DNA of 64,000 nt from Rhytidiadelphus loreus (GCA_947034895.1 OX344764.1:54169348-54233347), one strand, 5' to 3'; positions 23,185 to 38,805 are shown, numbered from the stretch's first letter. Notes: a model not told the origin generated them from the sequence alone. A program made the numbers and translations.

Positions 23185-25780
23185 ATGGCGAGACTGCGCG
23201 TGGATGACGACGCCGGCACTCTCCCCCCCTTCTTATTACGAGTCACATCCCGTCGCGCTTCTCGCAGAAACGTCGTCAGCAATGTGGTTAGCGCCATCGC
23301 TGCAACACTGGTTGTGCTGATTGTGCTGATTCTCTGCCGGCGAGGGAAGCTGAATTCGAAGTTTGAGCAGAAGGATGTGAAGGTGCCCGGCGATGTGGTG
23401 GTGGGAGTGGAAGCGTTTCACGCCGCGTGCGGAGTGACGAGCTTCGCCGACGTTTGCTTGCAAACCTTGTTGCCGAGTTACCGCGCGCACTCGGCTACTC
23501 CGGAAGAGCTGACGGGAATTTTGATCGAGAGCGCAGCGCAGGGAGTGGGGAGGACGCTCGCGGCGGTGCTGGCTAATCGTGGCGTGAATCGGCTGGGATT
23601 CTCGGGGGAGAGGGTGTGTCATGTCACGCTGGGTTCGTCGGTGGAGCAGCTGGATGCAGCGCTCGCGGCTTTGAAGGCGCAGCCACATTACGGGTAAGGG
23701 CAAAGCAAAAGATCATACGAAATGCAGATGTTGGCTTGTACTTTGTTTTGTAATTATGTTCGAGTTTTGGAACAAACGGGTTGTCCATTTGCAACGGGTA
23801 GCGCGTGGCGCGTTCGATGGTAATGTCGTAAGGATCATGACGTTTTCAGGGGACCTGCGAGCTCGACCTCTTGATTGTGTTGTCCCCCAGTTTGCGAAAT
23901 TGGTTTTAATGACCTCGTTCTTGAGTGTCTGGTAAACCGATTCAGTAGCTTTGTGTGTCCCTGGATTGAATCCCAGGTTCGAAAGAATCACGACGTTTTA
24001 AGCACCTGCTCGATCTCCCGTTTCTGTTGTCCCCCAATTCGTAGAAATGATTTTGATTACCTCGATCTTGCGTGCCTGCTAGTCCGATTCACAAGCATAT
24101 GTGTCCCTGGATTGTATCACAGGTTCGAAGAAATCCAAACGCACATTCGTGCAGCCGTGGAATTTCACACGACGTGCATTGACGCCCTCGTCGCGGCCAA
24201 AGCTCTTGAACCCCACGCCGTCGACGCGAAGCAGCACGCGGAGAAGCTGCTCCGTAACGCGATGACCGTCGTCGCCGCGCTCTCGCGCTTCGGCCCCAAT
24301 TTGCTCTCCTGGCACCCTATGGACGACGACACCGATGGTGAGGTTCACGGGGAGGAAGCCTCACCGTCGTGGGTGAGAGAGGAGATGACTATTCTGACGG
24401 ACGTGGATCCCCCCCATGTGGACGTTCTGGTGGCGAGGGACGGCTCCGGGAAGTTCCGATCGATTCAAAGTGCCGTCTACGCGGCGCCGAGGAATAATGC
24501 GAAGCGATACGTTATTGGGATCCGAGCGGGGGTGTACAAGGAGCAGGTGATTGTGCCGAAGACGGCGACGAACTTGATGTTTCTAGGAGATGGCGCCGGG
24601 GTGGCGGTCATCTCGGGGAACAAGAGCGTTGCTGTGACGCCCGGGATGACGACGTTCTTCTCGCCGTCGCTGAGTAAGCACAATCTCTTGCTTTTTTGTT
24701 GGTCTACCGATCATCTTGTGATTAGTGGGATTTGTACAACAGTAATTAGGCTATCTTCGGTGGGTTATCTGTAGTCTAGTTGAGGCTGTCGCCCCTTGTG
24801 ATAGGAGCAGGTGAGCAAACTTTCTCTACCATCGTTGATAAGAAACTTGAAAAAATCCCAGAATGAAAGAATGCCCTGCAGAACATGGAGTGACCCCGTT
24901 GAAAACGCTGCAAAGTACACAGCAGTACAGTTGCACTACCATTACACCTCATACTGCATTGGACGTTCCCTTCATTTTGGGGTTTTGTCAGAAATCCTTG
25001 TCGACAAGGTGGATTTCTCTAATTAGGTCATGAACATCCTCTTCTTTTCACTCTAAACCCTAAATCAAAACTCTTTTGTAAGCTCTTTTCTTCAATTTCA
25101 CGTCTCGGAGTTTCTCGAACCGTTGAAGGTGGACAATTGATCCGTAGACCTGCAAGGAGACCAGACGATAAGCAGCTATTCAGATCAACAATGCCTGAAT
25201 CCCACAAGCAGCAGAGAATATAGGGTTTAGGGTACTGCGTTGAACTCGTTGAAGTCACAAGTTTGAGATTGTGAACTCTTTTGTAATCTCTTTACTTCCA
25301 TTTCACGTTTGGAGTATCCCACACCGTTGGAGGTGGACCATTGATCCGTAGAATTTCAACAAGCCATACGATAAGCAGCTATGCAGATCAACGATACCTG
25401 AGTCCCACTAGCAGTAGAGTATTTAGGGTTTAGGGTACTGCATCGAACTTGTTGAACTGACAAGTGTGAGATTGTGCATGATTGTTGTGCATGATTTTCT
25501 AGTTGTGGAAGGTGCGGGGTTTATCGGGAAGGGCTTCACGGTGCGCAACACCGTTGCTGGCCACCAGCAAGTGCAAGCTGTGGCGATGCGCGTGAGCGCA
25601 GATATGGCGGCGTTCTACCAATGCGCCTTCGAAGGCGGGCAAGACGTGCTCCACACGCACACGTTTCGGCAGTTCTACCGAGAGTGCACCATCACCGGGA
25701 CAGTCAAGGATCGCTTCGTCTTGGGCAACAAGGGCGCCATCGCCAGCTTCCAATCCTGCTCCATGGTAGCCAAGAATTGA
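23185..25780 (+). CDS. Type-I pectin methylesterase (PMEI-PME), C-terminally truncated
   Basis: Three exons: 23185-23693, 24123-24673, 25503-25780 (1338 nt, 445 residues), with phases 2 and 1 matching. A basic N-terminus and a membrane anchor or signal (residues about 30-51) precede a PMEI pro-domain (about 67-235, with ESAAQG and FHTTCIDAL). The esterase domain begins at about residue 268 (VDVLVARDGSGKFRSIQ). Visible catalytic-region motifs are GVYKEQ (306-311), QAVAM with Gln378, and QDVLH with Gln400-Asp401. The block that is normally GTVDFIFGN reads GTVKDRFVLGN (419-429), two residues longer, with Asp423 as the likely nucleophile. The frame then stops after MVAKN. The last third of the domain, including LGRPW with its essential Arg and Trp, is missing, and I could not find it in the next 3 kb. 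Family members usually run to about 550 residues. The family acts in the cell wall, removing methyl esters from homogalacturonan; this copy is probably inactive or a recent pseudogene. Confidence 0.88.
23838..24130. repeat. Tandem duplication in PME intron 1 that copies the splice acceptor
   Basis: Two copies of about 146 bp: TGTTGTCCCCC at 23878 and 24025, and CAGGTTCGAA at 23974 and 24120. The second copy ends in the acceptor used by exon 2; the first carries a ready-made copy of the same acceptor. Using the upstream acceptor would read through the second copy. Confidence 0.85.
25069..25476. repeat. Tandem duplication in PME intron 2, period 205 bp
   Basis: Copy 1 is at 25069-25273 and copy 2 at 25274-25476. 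Both start AACTCTTTTGTAA and contain GGTGGAC, GATAAGCAGCTAT and TTAGGGTTTAGGGTACTGC. The units include telomere-like TTTAGGG runs. They are diverged at many single sites. Confidence 0.9.
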
Positions 25781-28700
25781 TATGGCTAACAAGTGGATCT
25801 CAGCTAGTGCTCTCCTTTGCCACAGGGAGATTATCGTAAGTAGAACTAATTGCAAACCCCACGACCGAATTGCGTCACTATGTACAGCCCTGCTTTCTTC
25901 TTTCTAGAACCTAAATCCTGGATAGTCATTCTTATCTAATCAGATTTGTGCCACATGAATCAGAGAAGAATGATAACTCTAGATTTAGGTTTTGAATGCA
26001 GATGGGGTTGCGCATTGTGATGTAATAAGGTAGGAGTCGCATTTAGGTATATTTACCTTTTATCTCTGGTTACCGAATTCCGGATTGCCCATTCCCGATC
26101 ACAGCGTTGCCAACAGGGAAAATTTGTGAGGACTAATGATGTTGCCGTGATTTTCCCCTGTTTGCCGCTTGTCCCTGATTCCTCTGGTCCCAGTGCAAAA
26201 CCATCTGGCAACTTCTGATACTCCAGTGAAGGAAACAAGGATAATCTCTCTTCCGTGCGGGCTTCCAGCTTAGTTTACCCCCATCGGATTCCACAAATGT
26301 TATACAGTGGATCACAAATTTTTGCTAGTGCAGATAATTGTCTGCAGGAAACGCAGTTCTGATGAACTCTAGCACCGTCTAGTGTTCTTGTATCGTTACT
26401 ATTTTTATTTCTGTACAAAAACTCAAGTTCATGTTGAATATTAGGTGCTGATTTGATCAGCAAATTGACTACCATGCTATTCATTCTCACATTCGAAGAA
26501 AGTCCATTGTCACGCATTTAGTCGCCAATGCAAGAGTATTATTAGTTTGAATGGACTACAGTACGTGACCCAAATGTCTCTCTGGCGTGGAGTTTAATTC
26601 GAAGCTTTGATTTAGGGACGCAACGGTAGTCAATTACTCGGGATCCCACTGTGGACCAAATCTGCACAGTATTTTTGTTGCTGACATTTCCTTTTGAAAA
26701 CTACACTGTCCCACCAGATTGCCGCTAGAGCTTTGAATATGCACTTGAATCATCAAACGTACAACTGAACCTCAAGTCAGCCTAGTTGGATCGATAGTCA
26801 ATAGTAGGAGAGGATCGCACCAATGAAAGGAGTGCACCATTTTATTATAAGGTAGATCAGGTAGTCTATTACCACCCATATTTGCTATCTAGGTACTTTA
26901 GAGAAGTTATTTGTCAACTCACGCATTTCAGAGTCAGAGATTGAAAAAGTTTGAGAGAAGTCATTTGCAAGTAGAATGAAGACATTTTGACAAGAAATGA
27001 ATTTTCTGTGATTTTTTGAATTTTTGTTGGGACTAAATTGGTAAAGCATGGGTAGACCCATACTAAACCATATGAGAAGTCATTTGCAAGTAGAATGAAG
27101 ACATTTTGACAAGAAATGAATTTTCTGTGATTTTTTGAATTTTTGTTGGGACTAAATTGGTAAAGCATAGGTAGACCCATACTAAACCATATGTTGACGT
27201 GTCCCCTCCCCAAGTGCATTGTCATGAAGCCAAAGGCTTGCTAAGATTGTGGTAATGGGTGCTTGATTGATGCAACTGGAAGGACCTAAGATGTTAGAAT
27301 TGGGTGATTGATAGCATTGGGTTGTTCTACTTTATAGCAGAGGCCAATACTAGCTTTTCTATGATTATAGCATGAAATTTGAGGTCATGAGAAGGTTGTT
27401 CAACGTTGAATTTAAGAATCTTTCTTAATGGGCATTATATAGTTATGACCAATCAATAATGAGCTTCCACCCTCTTCAAGGTCATGGGCAACCTTAAAGC
27501 TATTATTCAAATTTTTTTTTATTGAACTTTCTAATGCAAAAACTACAAGTTTAAATTGTGATTCAAAACCTGAGACCTAGATTGATAGATGCATTTTGAA
27601 AGGAAGTTTACATGCAATTGAGTATTGGAGGAGTTTCCTTAATATTCTTTGAAAATCCAAACCCTTAGACCAAGTTTTCCGTTTAAATGTTAAAGGACTA
27701 GAGAATTGGTATATAGTCCATTGACAACAATGGGTTGCAAACCAATTATTGAATATAATTATGATGTGAATGCTTTTTTATAGCTTTGGTACATGAGTGT
27801 TCAATGATTTTGCCACCTTTCGTTTCTATTGGAATTCAAACTTCATGATTTTTGGACAATTATACTAGATAAATTGAATTGCAATAAGTTTTTAAAACTA
27901 TAGTAACAATTTTCCACTCATTTATGATTGGAATTTAGCAAGTAATTGGCTAATAGTTTCATCAATTATTTAGATTATACTTAGATTAGGTTATATTGAA
28001 GTTCTACATTATTCAATTCATTTAGGTTATATGAAAGAATTTAGGTTTCAATTCATTTAGGTTATATGCAAACTTGTATTTAAGTTACATTTAAGTAGTC
28101 TTTTAACTATCATTTTTGAACGGAAAAGGTTACTTTTTCAAATCAAATGTACCAGATTTATCAAATAATAGAATATCTTCAAAGCAAAGTCTTCAAAACC
28201 TATATTGTACAAATGTTAAAGAACTAATACAAGAATCTTCAAAAGAATTGATGGATGAAAAAACACATTTTTGTATTCTTAGGATGTGGTTGCATTCATT
28301 CATTGTTTAAAATTTGAACACTTGGTCCTTTAGGGGTTAACTTCTTAGCACTCCAACATCCCAAGCAACTTATAGGTAATGAATAGAGAGATTTCAAAGG
28401 CTTTTTAGACCATATAACTTCTCATTCATCCAAACCAATGCTTGACTTTTTAAAAACCACATTTTCTATATGTCAAATTTGATGAAATTCAAATAAATAA
28501 TATAGATTCATAAATATATGAAGAAAAATATGCAAAAATTCAAGAAATTGCAATTGTAACTTAAATTAGAATTGACTGTGCTTGTAGTAAAGAATAGTAA
28601 TAAAACCATTTGCTGGAGAATAGTTTTGCAATCTTTAAATGAGCAAAGTTTCTGATCTTTTCAATATAAGGTAGGAATACCATAAACGGTTAAAATAAGC

Positions 28701-29370
28701 ATTTCAGCCTACAAGATATGGGAAATTCATTGAGAAGTTCAGCTCAATGTGTGCACAAATAAGGATGAGGAAGAATGCAAAAAAAAATAAAAATCTTCAA
28801 AAATGAATATTTTATTGAATATAAATGTGGATTCTTCATTTGGACCCCATTCTTGAGCCAATCAAATTTCAGCCAATCAAATCTTTTCAAATCAACATCA
28901 AAGCTAGCTATTGTTGGTTTTAGAGCACCCTATTGTGCCATTAGGGGGGTGCCATTTATGGTATTCCTACTTTAGTTTCACTCAATTCTAATCCATTGCA
29001 ATACAAGCATAACATTCTTGATATTCAAGACAAGGGACGATATTCAAAGACACAAGCCTGAGGTCTAGAATTGCAGTGGATATGATTCATCTCCTTGTTA
29101 ACAATACATGCATATTTACAAAATCTGGCTGCTGACAGCGCCCCTCAAACTTCAGTTCAATAGCTTTCATTATTTCTTCAGGTCCGCATGGGCGTCTGTG
29201 AAATGGGTTCCCACCTGTTCATTGAGTGATATATGAATCTGAACCAGTATGTGAAAAAGCGTTTTTTGGCACTACTTGAACACGTACACCATGAAAGACG
29301 AGGACAGTAACGCAGTTCTCCTTACATGAGGACACAAATTGAGTGTAGTTTCAGCAGCAGAAAGTTGCAC
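25781..29370. other. Intergenic region between PME and the AAA ATPase gene
   Basis: Contains the PME 3' flank and, at the right end, the 3' UTR of the minus-strand ATPase gene. A clean 119-bp tandem duplication is present (26955-27192), and a shorter one of about 34 bp at 28014-28069 (TTCAATTCATTTAGGTTATA twice). No gene is recognised, and the missing C-terminal coding part of PME is not seen here. Confidence 0.6.
26955..27192. repeat. Near-identical 119-bp tandem duplication
   Basis: Copy 1 at 26955-27073 and copy 2 at 27074-27192. Both start GAGAAGTCATTTGCAAG and end CTAAACCATAT. I see a single base difference (GCATGGGTAG against GCATAGGTAG). High identity points to a recent event. Confidence 0.95.
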
Positions 29371-32826
<3,456 letters not shown>

Positions 32827-34620
32827 CCTCGCAATCGATTCATACTGCGATGGGTCGTGTGGGAAGCGATCAGTGAATTGAGAAACACGGCAACTTCATG
32901 GAGGGCTCTACAGACGGCCAAATCGGCCAATTTCGAACTCTGTCGTCAGAGAAGATCTGAAAGCATTGACACGGAAGAAATCTGAAGAGTAGTCATCTCG
33001 TCTTACTCAGAAGAAACGAAATATTTTGGTGACGATCGTGCCGATGGCGAGAGTTCAAAAGAAGGCAGCCCTGACAGACGAGTCCACGAGATGAGAGTTA
33101 CAAGGTGCCTCACCGGTGTGAATACGCCCGAACGAGGACCGGGTGTATACCCGGAGTAAGATGCCAAACGTTCACTCGGCGGGTATCGTGCATGCGAGTT
33201 AAAATATTGCTTTCCACACTTTGGTAAATTCCGAACAGTAGTTTTTGAATTGTTATTTGATACAAAATTATGAGTCCATAATTAGATAATTTAGATTTAA
33301 TGATTAAAAAATATAGATTTGACTCACTCTATGAAAGAAGTATTAGTCTAGAATAAAATTTCATAAATTTATATATGCTAAAGTTGTAATCTCTTAAAAT
33401 CATATTTAACCTAAACAATTGTATCTTTTTGTGGTACACCTCTAAAATAAATGAAATTAGGTAGATTAAATAAATTAAATAGCTACCTTGATTGTGCATT
33501 TTTCCTTAGTTGATATCAAATATTGATATTGCCTCTTTAATTATTAATGCTACAAAAAATTGAATGAATGGTCAATTTTTGGTTCATAGATGTATAACAG
33601 ACACAAGATATAAAACAAGGCAAGAAGGGTTCTGGATAACAAGACTCAATATTATAATATTAAAAGTACAATACTAAGCAAGAGCTAAGACTCAAGAGAT
33701 GTGTTGTCGAGACTAAAGGACTCTTCAGCTTCGACCTCTATATATACTTTAATCTAAAATAAAGGAACTACTATTAACCTAAAGATGAGAATCATTAGTT
33801 GCACATTTTGGCACAAAGAGTTTCACCTAGCGTTTTAGTTATAGACAAGTTTTTTGCAAGTTTTTTTTATCTATAATTTAGCATTGGCAAACTTAACCTT
33901 CATAAAATTAGGAAAATTGTAAATGATAATAATTACTAAACAACAATGTTAAGATTTTTAAGTATACAAAATGAGTACTTATATTGTACCAATCACTTCC
34001 ATTCTATGGTGCTTGACCACTACACTAATTATGAAATTCAATGTTATGTTATTTGCAATGTTACTTATCCCATTGCTTACTTTTCATTGTAGTTGACAAA
34101 TAGTGTTAAAGTTGAACTATTTTGGTACTAATTTAGAGTTAGTGGTAGAAATTCAGTTGACAATTAATGTTCATATTGACATTTAGTGGTTAGAGTTTGT
34201 CATTAGGTGGTTGCAAACACTAAATTTCTTTATTAGAATAATCAGATGCAATACTCAGGTTTATACCCGCCAAATCAGGCGGGGACATCTCAGGCGGGTA
34301 TCAGTTGACCTTGTCACCGACGGGCCCCAGGACTTGCGGCACACTTTATCGAAGCCGGAGGCCTTTATAAAGCACGTCGGCGACCTATTTTTACTTCGGA
34401 GAGCCCGGAGTCTGTCTGTGCGCACTCTCTGTCCTCGTTCTCGCAATCTCGTCGGGACTTCGGATTTCCCATTTGCGACGTTGGATTCCATTACAATCGT
34501 TTTCCTCGACTGACAATCCTCATTTCAAGCCCAAGGTCGACCGATTTGGTGCCATTTTCCGAACCCTAGCTGAAGGTTTTTGTGCTTCTTGTGAGCTTTT
34601 GAGCGTTTTGATATCGCGCG
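32827..34620. other. Divergent intergenic region between ATPase and TFIIA genes
   Basis: Balanced-composition promoter-like DNA lies at each end (32827-33200 and 34240-34620), separated by about 1 kb of very AT-rich sequence (33200-34210) that looks inserted. A small palindrome CCGGGTGTATACCCGG lies at about 33157. Nothing coding is seen. Confidence 0.55.
34364..34372 (+). promoter_or_regulatory. Probable TATA box of the TFIIA small-subunit gene
   Basis: TTTATAAAG sits in GC-rich DNA about 250 nt upstream of the ATG, on the right strand. The CCTAG/AACCCTAG near 34562 is a telo-box-like site in the leader. No other strong TATA sequence lies in the interval. Confidence 0.55.
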
Positions 34621-35251
34621 ATGGCTAGCTACGAGCTTTACAGGAAGTCCTCAATTGGGATGAGCCTCACGGACGCCTTGGACGAGCTTGTCACGAACGG
34701 CACCATCTCGCCTCTGCTTGCTGTCAAAGTGCTGATGCAGTTTGATAAGGTGCTCCTGAACCCTAGATTTTCTTGTCTTCAATTCGCGACGGAGTGCTTC
34801 GATACCTCAATTTCAGTATAGGCTGTTGTTTTCTGTTGGCCGAGTTTTTGACTCATGGTTTTTTCAATGGGGCAGTCAATGAACGACGCTTTGTCTACGA
34901 AAGTGAAGGTGAAGACAAGTTTCAAGGTATAGTTCTTCAGCGTCTTGTACGTTTCGGACAGATCGTGTAGAGCGTTCTTAGCTTCTGTTTGCGTGCGCAC
35001 ATGAATGATGCCGATTGTAGGTTAGAGTGTAATTCGGTTGAGTTTATTCAAATGCTGCCAGATGTTTTGGTTGTTTCTTTAACATCTGAAATGCTTTGTT
35101 GTGAAAACAGGGTCATCTCCACACCTACAGATTCTGTGACAATGTTTGGACCTTCATCCTGGAGCGCGCATCTTTCAAAACAGATAATGACGTTTTAGCA
35201 GTGGACCGGGTGAAGATTGTCGCCTGCGATGCCAAGATTCTGGCACGTTGA
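34621..35251 (+). CDS. TFIIA-S: Transcription initiation factor IIA small (gamma) subunit
   Basis: Three exons: 34621-34749, 34876-34926, 35111-35251; both introns phase 0; 321 nt, 106 residues, equal to the plant family length. It begins [20 protein letters not shown] and continues [11 protein letters not shown] | [17 protein letters not shown] | [20 protein letters not shown], ending [13 protein letters not shown]. The N-terminal part is the helical bundle and the C-terminal part the beta-barrel that contacts TBP. With the large alpha/beta subunit it stabilises TBP on TATA DNA for RNA polymerase II in the nucleus. All conserved blocks are present, so the gene looks functional. The ATG follows the leader directly, with no competing start. 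Confidence 0.97.
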
Positions 35252-35753
35252 GCTGCCAGCAAGAGTAGGAGCATTGTTGGCCAGGAGTTGTCGAAAAGCA
35301 CTGTTGTCAGTTGGAGTCTTTTCTTACAAAACCTTTGGCATGTGTAGGGCATTGAGATTTCTACTATAAGATGAGTCATGAGAACTCAATTGGTGGGATG
35401 ACTGTTCATTGCGGTCTGTGAATACTTAATCGTGAATTCAAAGATGTCAGTGGAGCAGTTCTAACACGTGATCCGCTTTGTAGTTCCTTGAACTGCAGAC
35501 CCGTGATGATTGTTATGTTTCTGCTCGGAAGTTATTGCTGATGGTGACATTGCTTTTGTTACACATGACCAACATATGTATCTCTAACCTTCAAGTGGAG
35601 GATGCCATTGTTACTGGAATTGAGGTTTTTTTGTAGTTGTAGTTGGCAGCCTTCATATGTTTTATATAAAATGGCTACTCTTCCTCCTTTCCTTCTCTGT
35701 CCCAGGAATTTATCTTCTCTTGATGCCCCATGACTTACCGTTGATCACCTTCA

Positions 35754-35954
35754 CTATTTTGCTGTGAGCCTACAATTCTGCAGACTTCTTGAGTTATTCT
35801 GAAGAGAGAATTCACTTGCTGCCCTGTACTTTGCCTTTCTTTTTAACAGCTGGGCTGCATCTTCTTCTAAACGTCGCAACATTTTCATCGCCCAGGCTTT
35901 ATCAAATTGCTTACTGAAAGTCGCTTGTCTGAGGTCTTGCAAGTCTTTCAACAC
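35754..35954 (-). other. Unrecognised helical open frame
   Basis: A 66-codon frame whose first half (LKDLQDLRQATFSKQFDKAW, then MKMLRRLEEDAAQLLKRKAK) looks like a genuine amphipathic helical protein rather than chance sequence. No family is recognised and no flanking exon is apparent. It may be a leftover piece of a gene, or part of the TFIIA downstream region read backwards. Confidence 0.25.
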
Positions 35955-36864
35955 TTTGAAAATTCACTGTTTTTTATATATGGAATCCAAAAATTTCATT
36001 TAAAGACAATCTAGAATCTTCTTTCAATTATCAACAAGACCCAACAAAATCTTTTACAGTTCAATGATAGGGATCATAACCAAACCCTTATGCCTCATAA
36101 TTTAGTACATTTTGTCTCTCTTTCACAAGTTTCAAAATATGTAGTTAGTTTTAAATTTGGTGAAGTATTGACTATGTGGGGAAGGATCCTAGTGAGGAAT
36201 GGATCTTTTTGTCCTTGGCTCGTTTCCTATGCTTTTACATTGGATGGTGTGATGAATCCTTGTCTATGAGAGATAGTCATGATCCATGTGCATTGGAATG
36301 AATTTATAATGGTAATATATAAGAGAGTATCCTAGTTTTGCATAATTCAAATACATTTTATTGAAGAAGCAAAGTACAACCATTGTTCTTAAAACTCTTG
36401 GTATTGTAGAACACATATTTCTTTTCCTCATTATCCATGTCCAAAAATAACCATTATACTTATACAATTCAACAAAACAATTGTAGGATCTTAAATTGTG
36501 CACCATTCTATAAAGTTTCACCAAGACCCAATGGTACAATCTTAAGTTTAAAATGATCAAAGTTGACAAAAATTTGTCAAAATGAGCTTTCCTAAAAGAC
36601 TCCATGGTCTTTAAATAAAAAAGAATCATTATGATGAAATGTCTAAAAACTCAATTATTTTCCATGAAAAAAAATAATATGAGTGTAGAATTTCTATTAA
36701 AAAACAATATAAGTGACTCCATATTCTTTGAAATTTGAATTTGAAATCTTCCAAAAGAAATAAGATGCTTGTTGAGAATTCTCTGTGTCACTAAAGAGTG
36801 ACACCCTTTGTTCTTTCTTTTCTCCACAACCTAAAATAATAATGGTTGAGAGTTAATTAAGTTG

Positions 36865-36940
36865 GTACTCTCTCTATCCCATAATGATCTTTTGGTTCCC
36901 CTTAATTTTTTAGTCCCGAAATAATCTTTCGGTTGAACAT
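36865..36940. mobile_element. Stowaway-like MITE terminus (one end)
   Basis: TACTCTCTCTATCCCATAAT closely resembles the common Stowaway start (TA then CTCCCTCCGTCCCATAAT). A matching far end was not found, so this is a remnant. Confidence 0.45.
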
Positions 36941-36999
36941 TGTGACATTGTGAATTGCCCAGATTTGGCTTTTGATTGTTATTTGGGACAAGCTAGCAA

Positions 37000-37530
37000 A
37001 GGAGCTTCATGTAGTACTTTTCCTTCCAAAAGTGTCCTCACATAGTTTCAAGTCCAATTCAAAATGCTCTAACTTTTGCATCCGATGTCCAAATTCAATA
37101 AAACTTGTTGTAAAATTTGCAATCTTTCTTCTAGTTTGTGTGGTAAACATTTCAGATCAATCCAAGATGCATTGATTCCTTGGAAGCCAATTGAAGTTCA
37201 TTGGTTCAATTCGAGTTCACCAAACTGCGTCTTGAAGGCTGCAACTTTGGGGGCTTGTATCTCCTTCATCTAATGTTTGTTTTCAATAAAATTTGTTGGG
37301 TTATGTTACCCTTGAAGTATAGTTATTGTGGTAGAATTTTCATGTTAATACAAGTTTTTTTGAATTTTTGGGAGCAATTCAAAGTTCAAAATCCTAACAT
37401 TTTTAGATTACACTGAACTTCGGCGGCTTGTATCTTCTTCATACAGTGTCAATTTCAAATAATTTTTTTCTGGAATAGTTGTGCATACTAGTCTAGTTTG
37501 TGTGGTCAAAATTTCATATCAATCCAAGAA
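37000..37530. repeat. Diverged tandem repeat, period about 180 bp
   Basis: CTAGTTTGTGTGGTAAACAT at 37131 returns as CTAGTTTGTGTGGTCAAAAT at 37493, with a weaker version (AGTTATTGTGGTAGAATTTT) in between at about 37320. The phrase GGCTTGTATCTYCTTCAT occurs at 37252 and 37428. This suggests an old satellite-like array. Confidence 0.6.
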
Positions 37531-38805
37531 GTTATGAGTGACTGAGCAACATTTTAGTAGAAGAAGGTTAAGCCTTGGATGTGTTTTTTGCAACTTTTCT
37601 TGCTAATGTTTTGACATTTAAAAGCCATTTCGTAGACACAATGAGTCAATTCAATGATATTTTTTTTCCACCAATGTGTTTGTATGCTAGTTTTGTATCA
37701 CTTTGTAGTTTAAAGTTTTTTCATTTGAATAGGTTCAGAAATCGAATTTCATCTCAAAATGTGTTTCTAGGAAAATTTCAGCATCCTTTTTCAACACTAA
37801 AACAATATAATCTTGCAATCTACGCGGTCAAACGATTCCAAATTTGATTCACATCATCTACAACACGTACAATACAAGATTGTACGGTTGAGATTTCAAG
37901 AACTTAGTGGCATTTTGAACTACATCACTTCAAAAGCAATGATGATTTTGAACTCATTTAAGCTTTAGGCGATGAAGGGTTAAAGGTTAAACGGCATTGA
38001 CTAAGACCAAAAAGTCGTTAATGGATGACTTGACTGTAGAAACAAAGAATGCACCTATTGATTCAATAATCCAAAGATTTGGGTGACTACCTTGGTCATT
38101 GGGGCCCACGTCCTTTTAAGAGTTAAGTTAAATGAAACACCCAGAGTCAATCCTGTAGACTCTAAAGTTACACTAAACACAACCGAAAGCCAGTTCTCTA
38201 GTAACCCGGTCAAGGTCAGTCCACATAACGTACCGACTGAACTAACTGACTTCTCTCTCTCTCTCACAAAGCTTATCTGAAAAACATATGTTACTGTAAG
38301 CCTTGAAGACCACGTTTGGCGACCTACAGTAGGTTTCACGAGGTTAGAAAAATCCTTGAAATAGCTTCGGGAAGTGCTTCTTCAAGCTTGGAATAGCATC
38401 AATGCTGCGACTTTTCTGCTTTGTGTTTTCCTCACTGGTGTCCTTCAATCACCTTGTGGAATGTGCATTTGCAACAGTAACACCAGGTACGTAGTTTTTG
38501 TGTCATTCTCTCTGTCTTGTGGGCATATGATATGTGGTTTTTTTGTGTTAAATCTGGCTGGCTGTCTCGTGAGCTTTGATGTGGGATCTTGAAGAAACAG
38601 ACTCTCAAATGTATGCTGGTTACTACTGAAGAATTGGAAAGTTCTTTCTCTGTCTCTCTCGTTTTGTATCTCCGAATTCACGGCCAGTACTAATCCTTCG
38701 AAATTCTTGCTGGGCTGCAGGCTAGTTGTGCCGAAAGAAAATTGGGTTTAGGTTGGTTGTGCACCGAATTTCATACTTCAATCAATAAAACAGTGTTCTG
38801 AAGCG

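Larger units (their letters stand above)
35252..38805. other. Intergenic region, decayed repeats
   Basis: The first few hundred bases are TFIIA 3' flank. From about 36000 on, the DNA is AT-rich, with a Stowaway-like terminus (36865) and a diverged repeat of about 180 bp (37000-37530). The last 450 bp is the leader of the DJ-1 family gene. It contains a plausible untranslated intron (donor ACCAG|GTACGT at 38486, acceptor CTGCAG at 38720) and a small upstream ATG at 38402 whose frame stops just after the splice. Confidence 0.5.

Noticed and set aside
23973..24125. GGTTCGAA words resembling a tRNA T-loop
   Set aside because: No acceptor stem or anticodon arm; they are copies of the PME intron 1 duplication.
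38402..38487. Possible signal-peptide exon (ATG at 38402) fused to the isonitrile-hydratase-like gene
   Set aside because: After splicing at the plausible donor and acceptor the frame hits TAG at once, so it is at most an upstream ORF.
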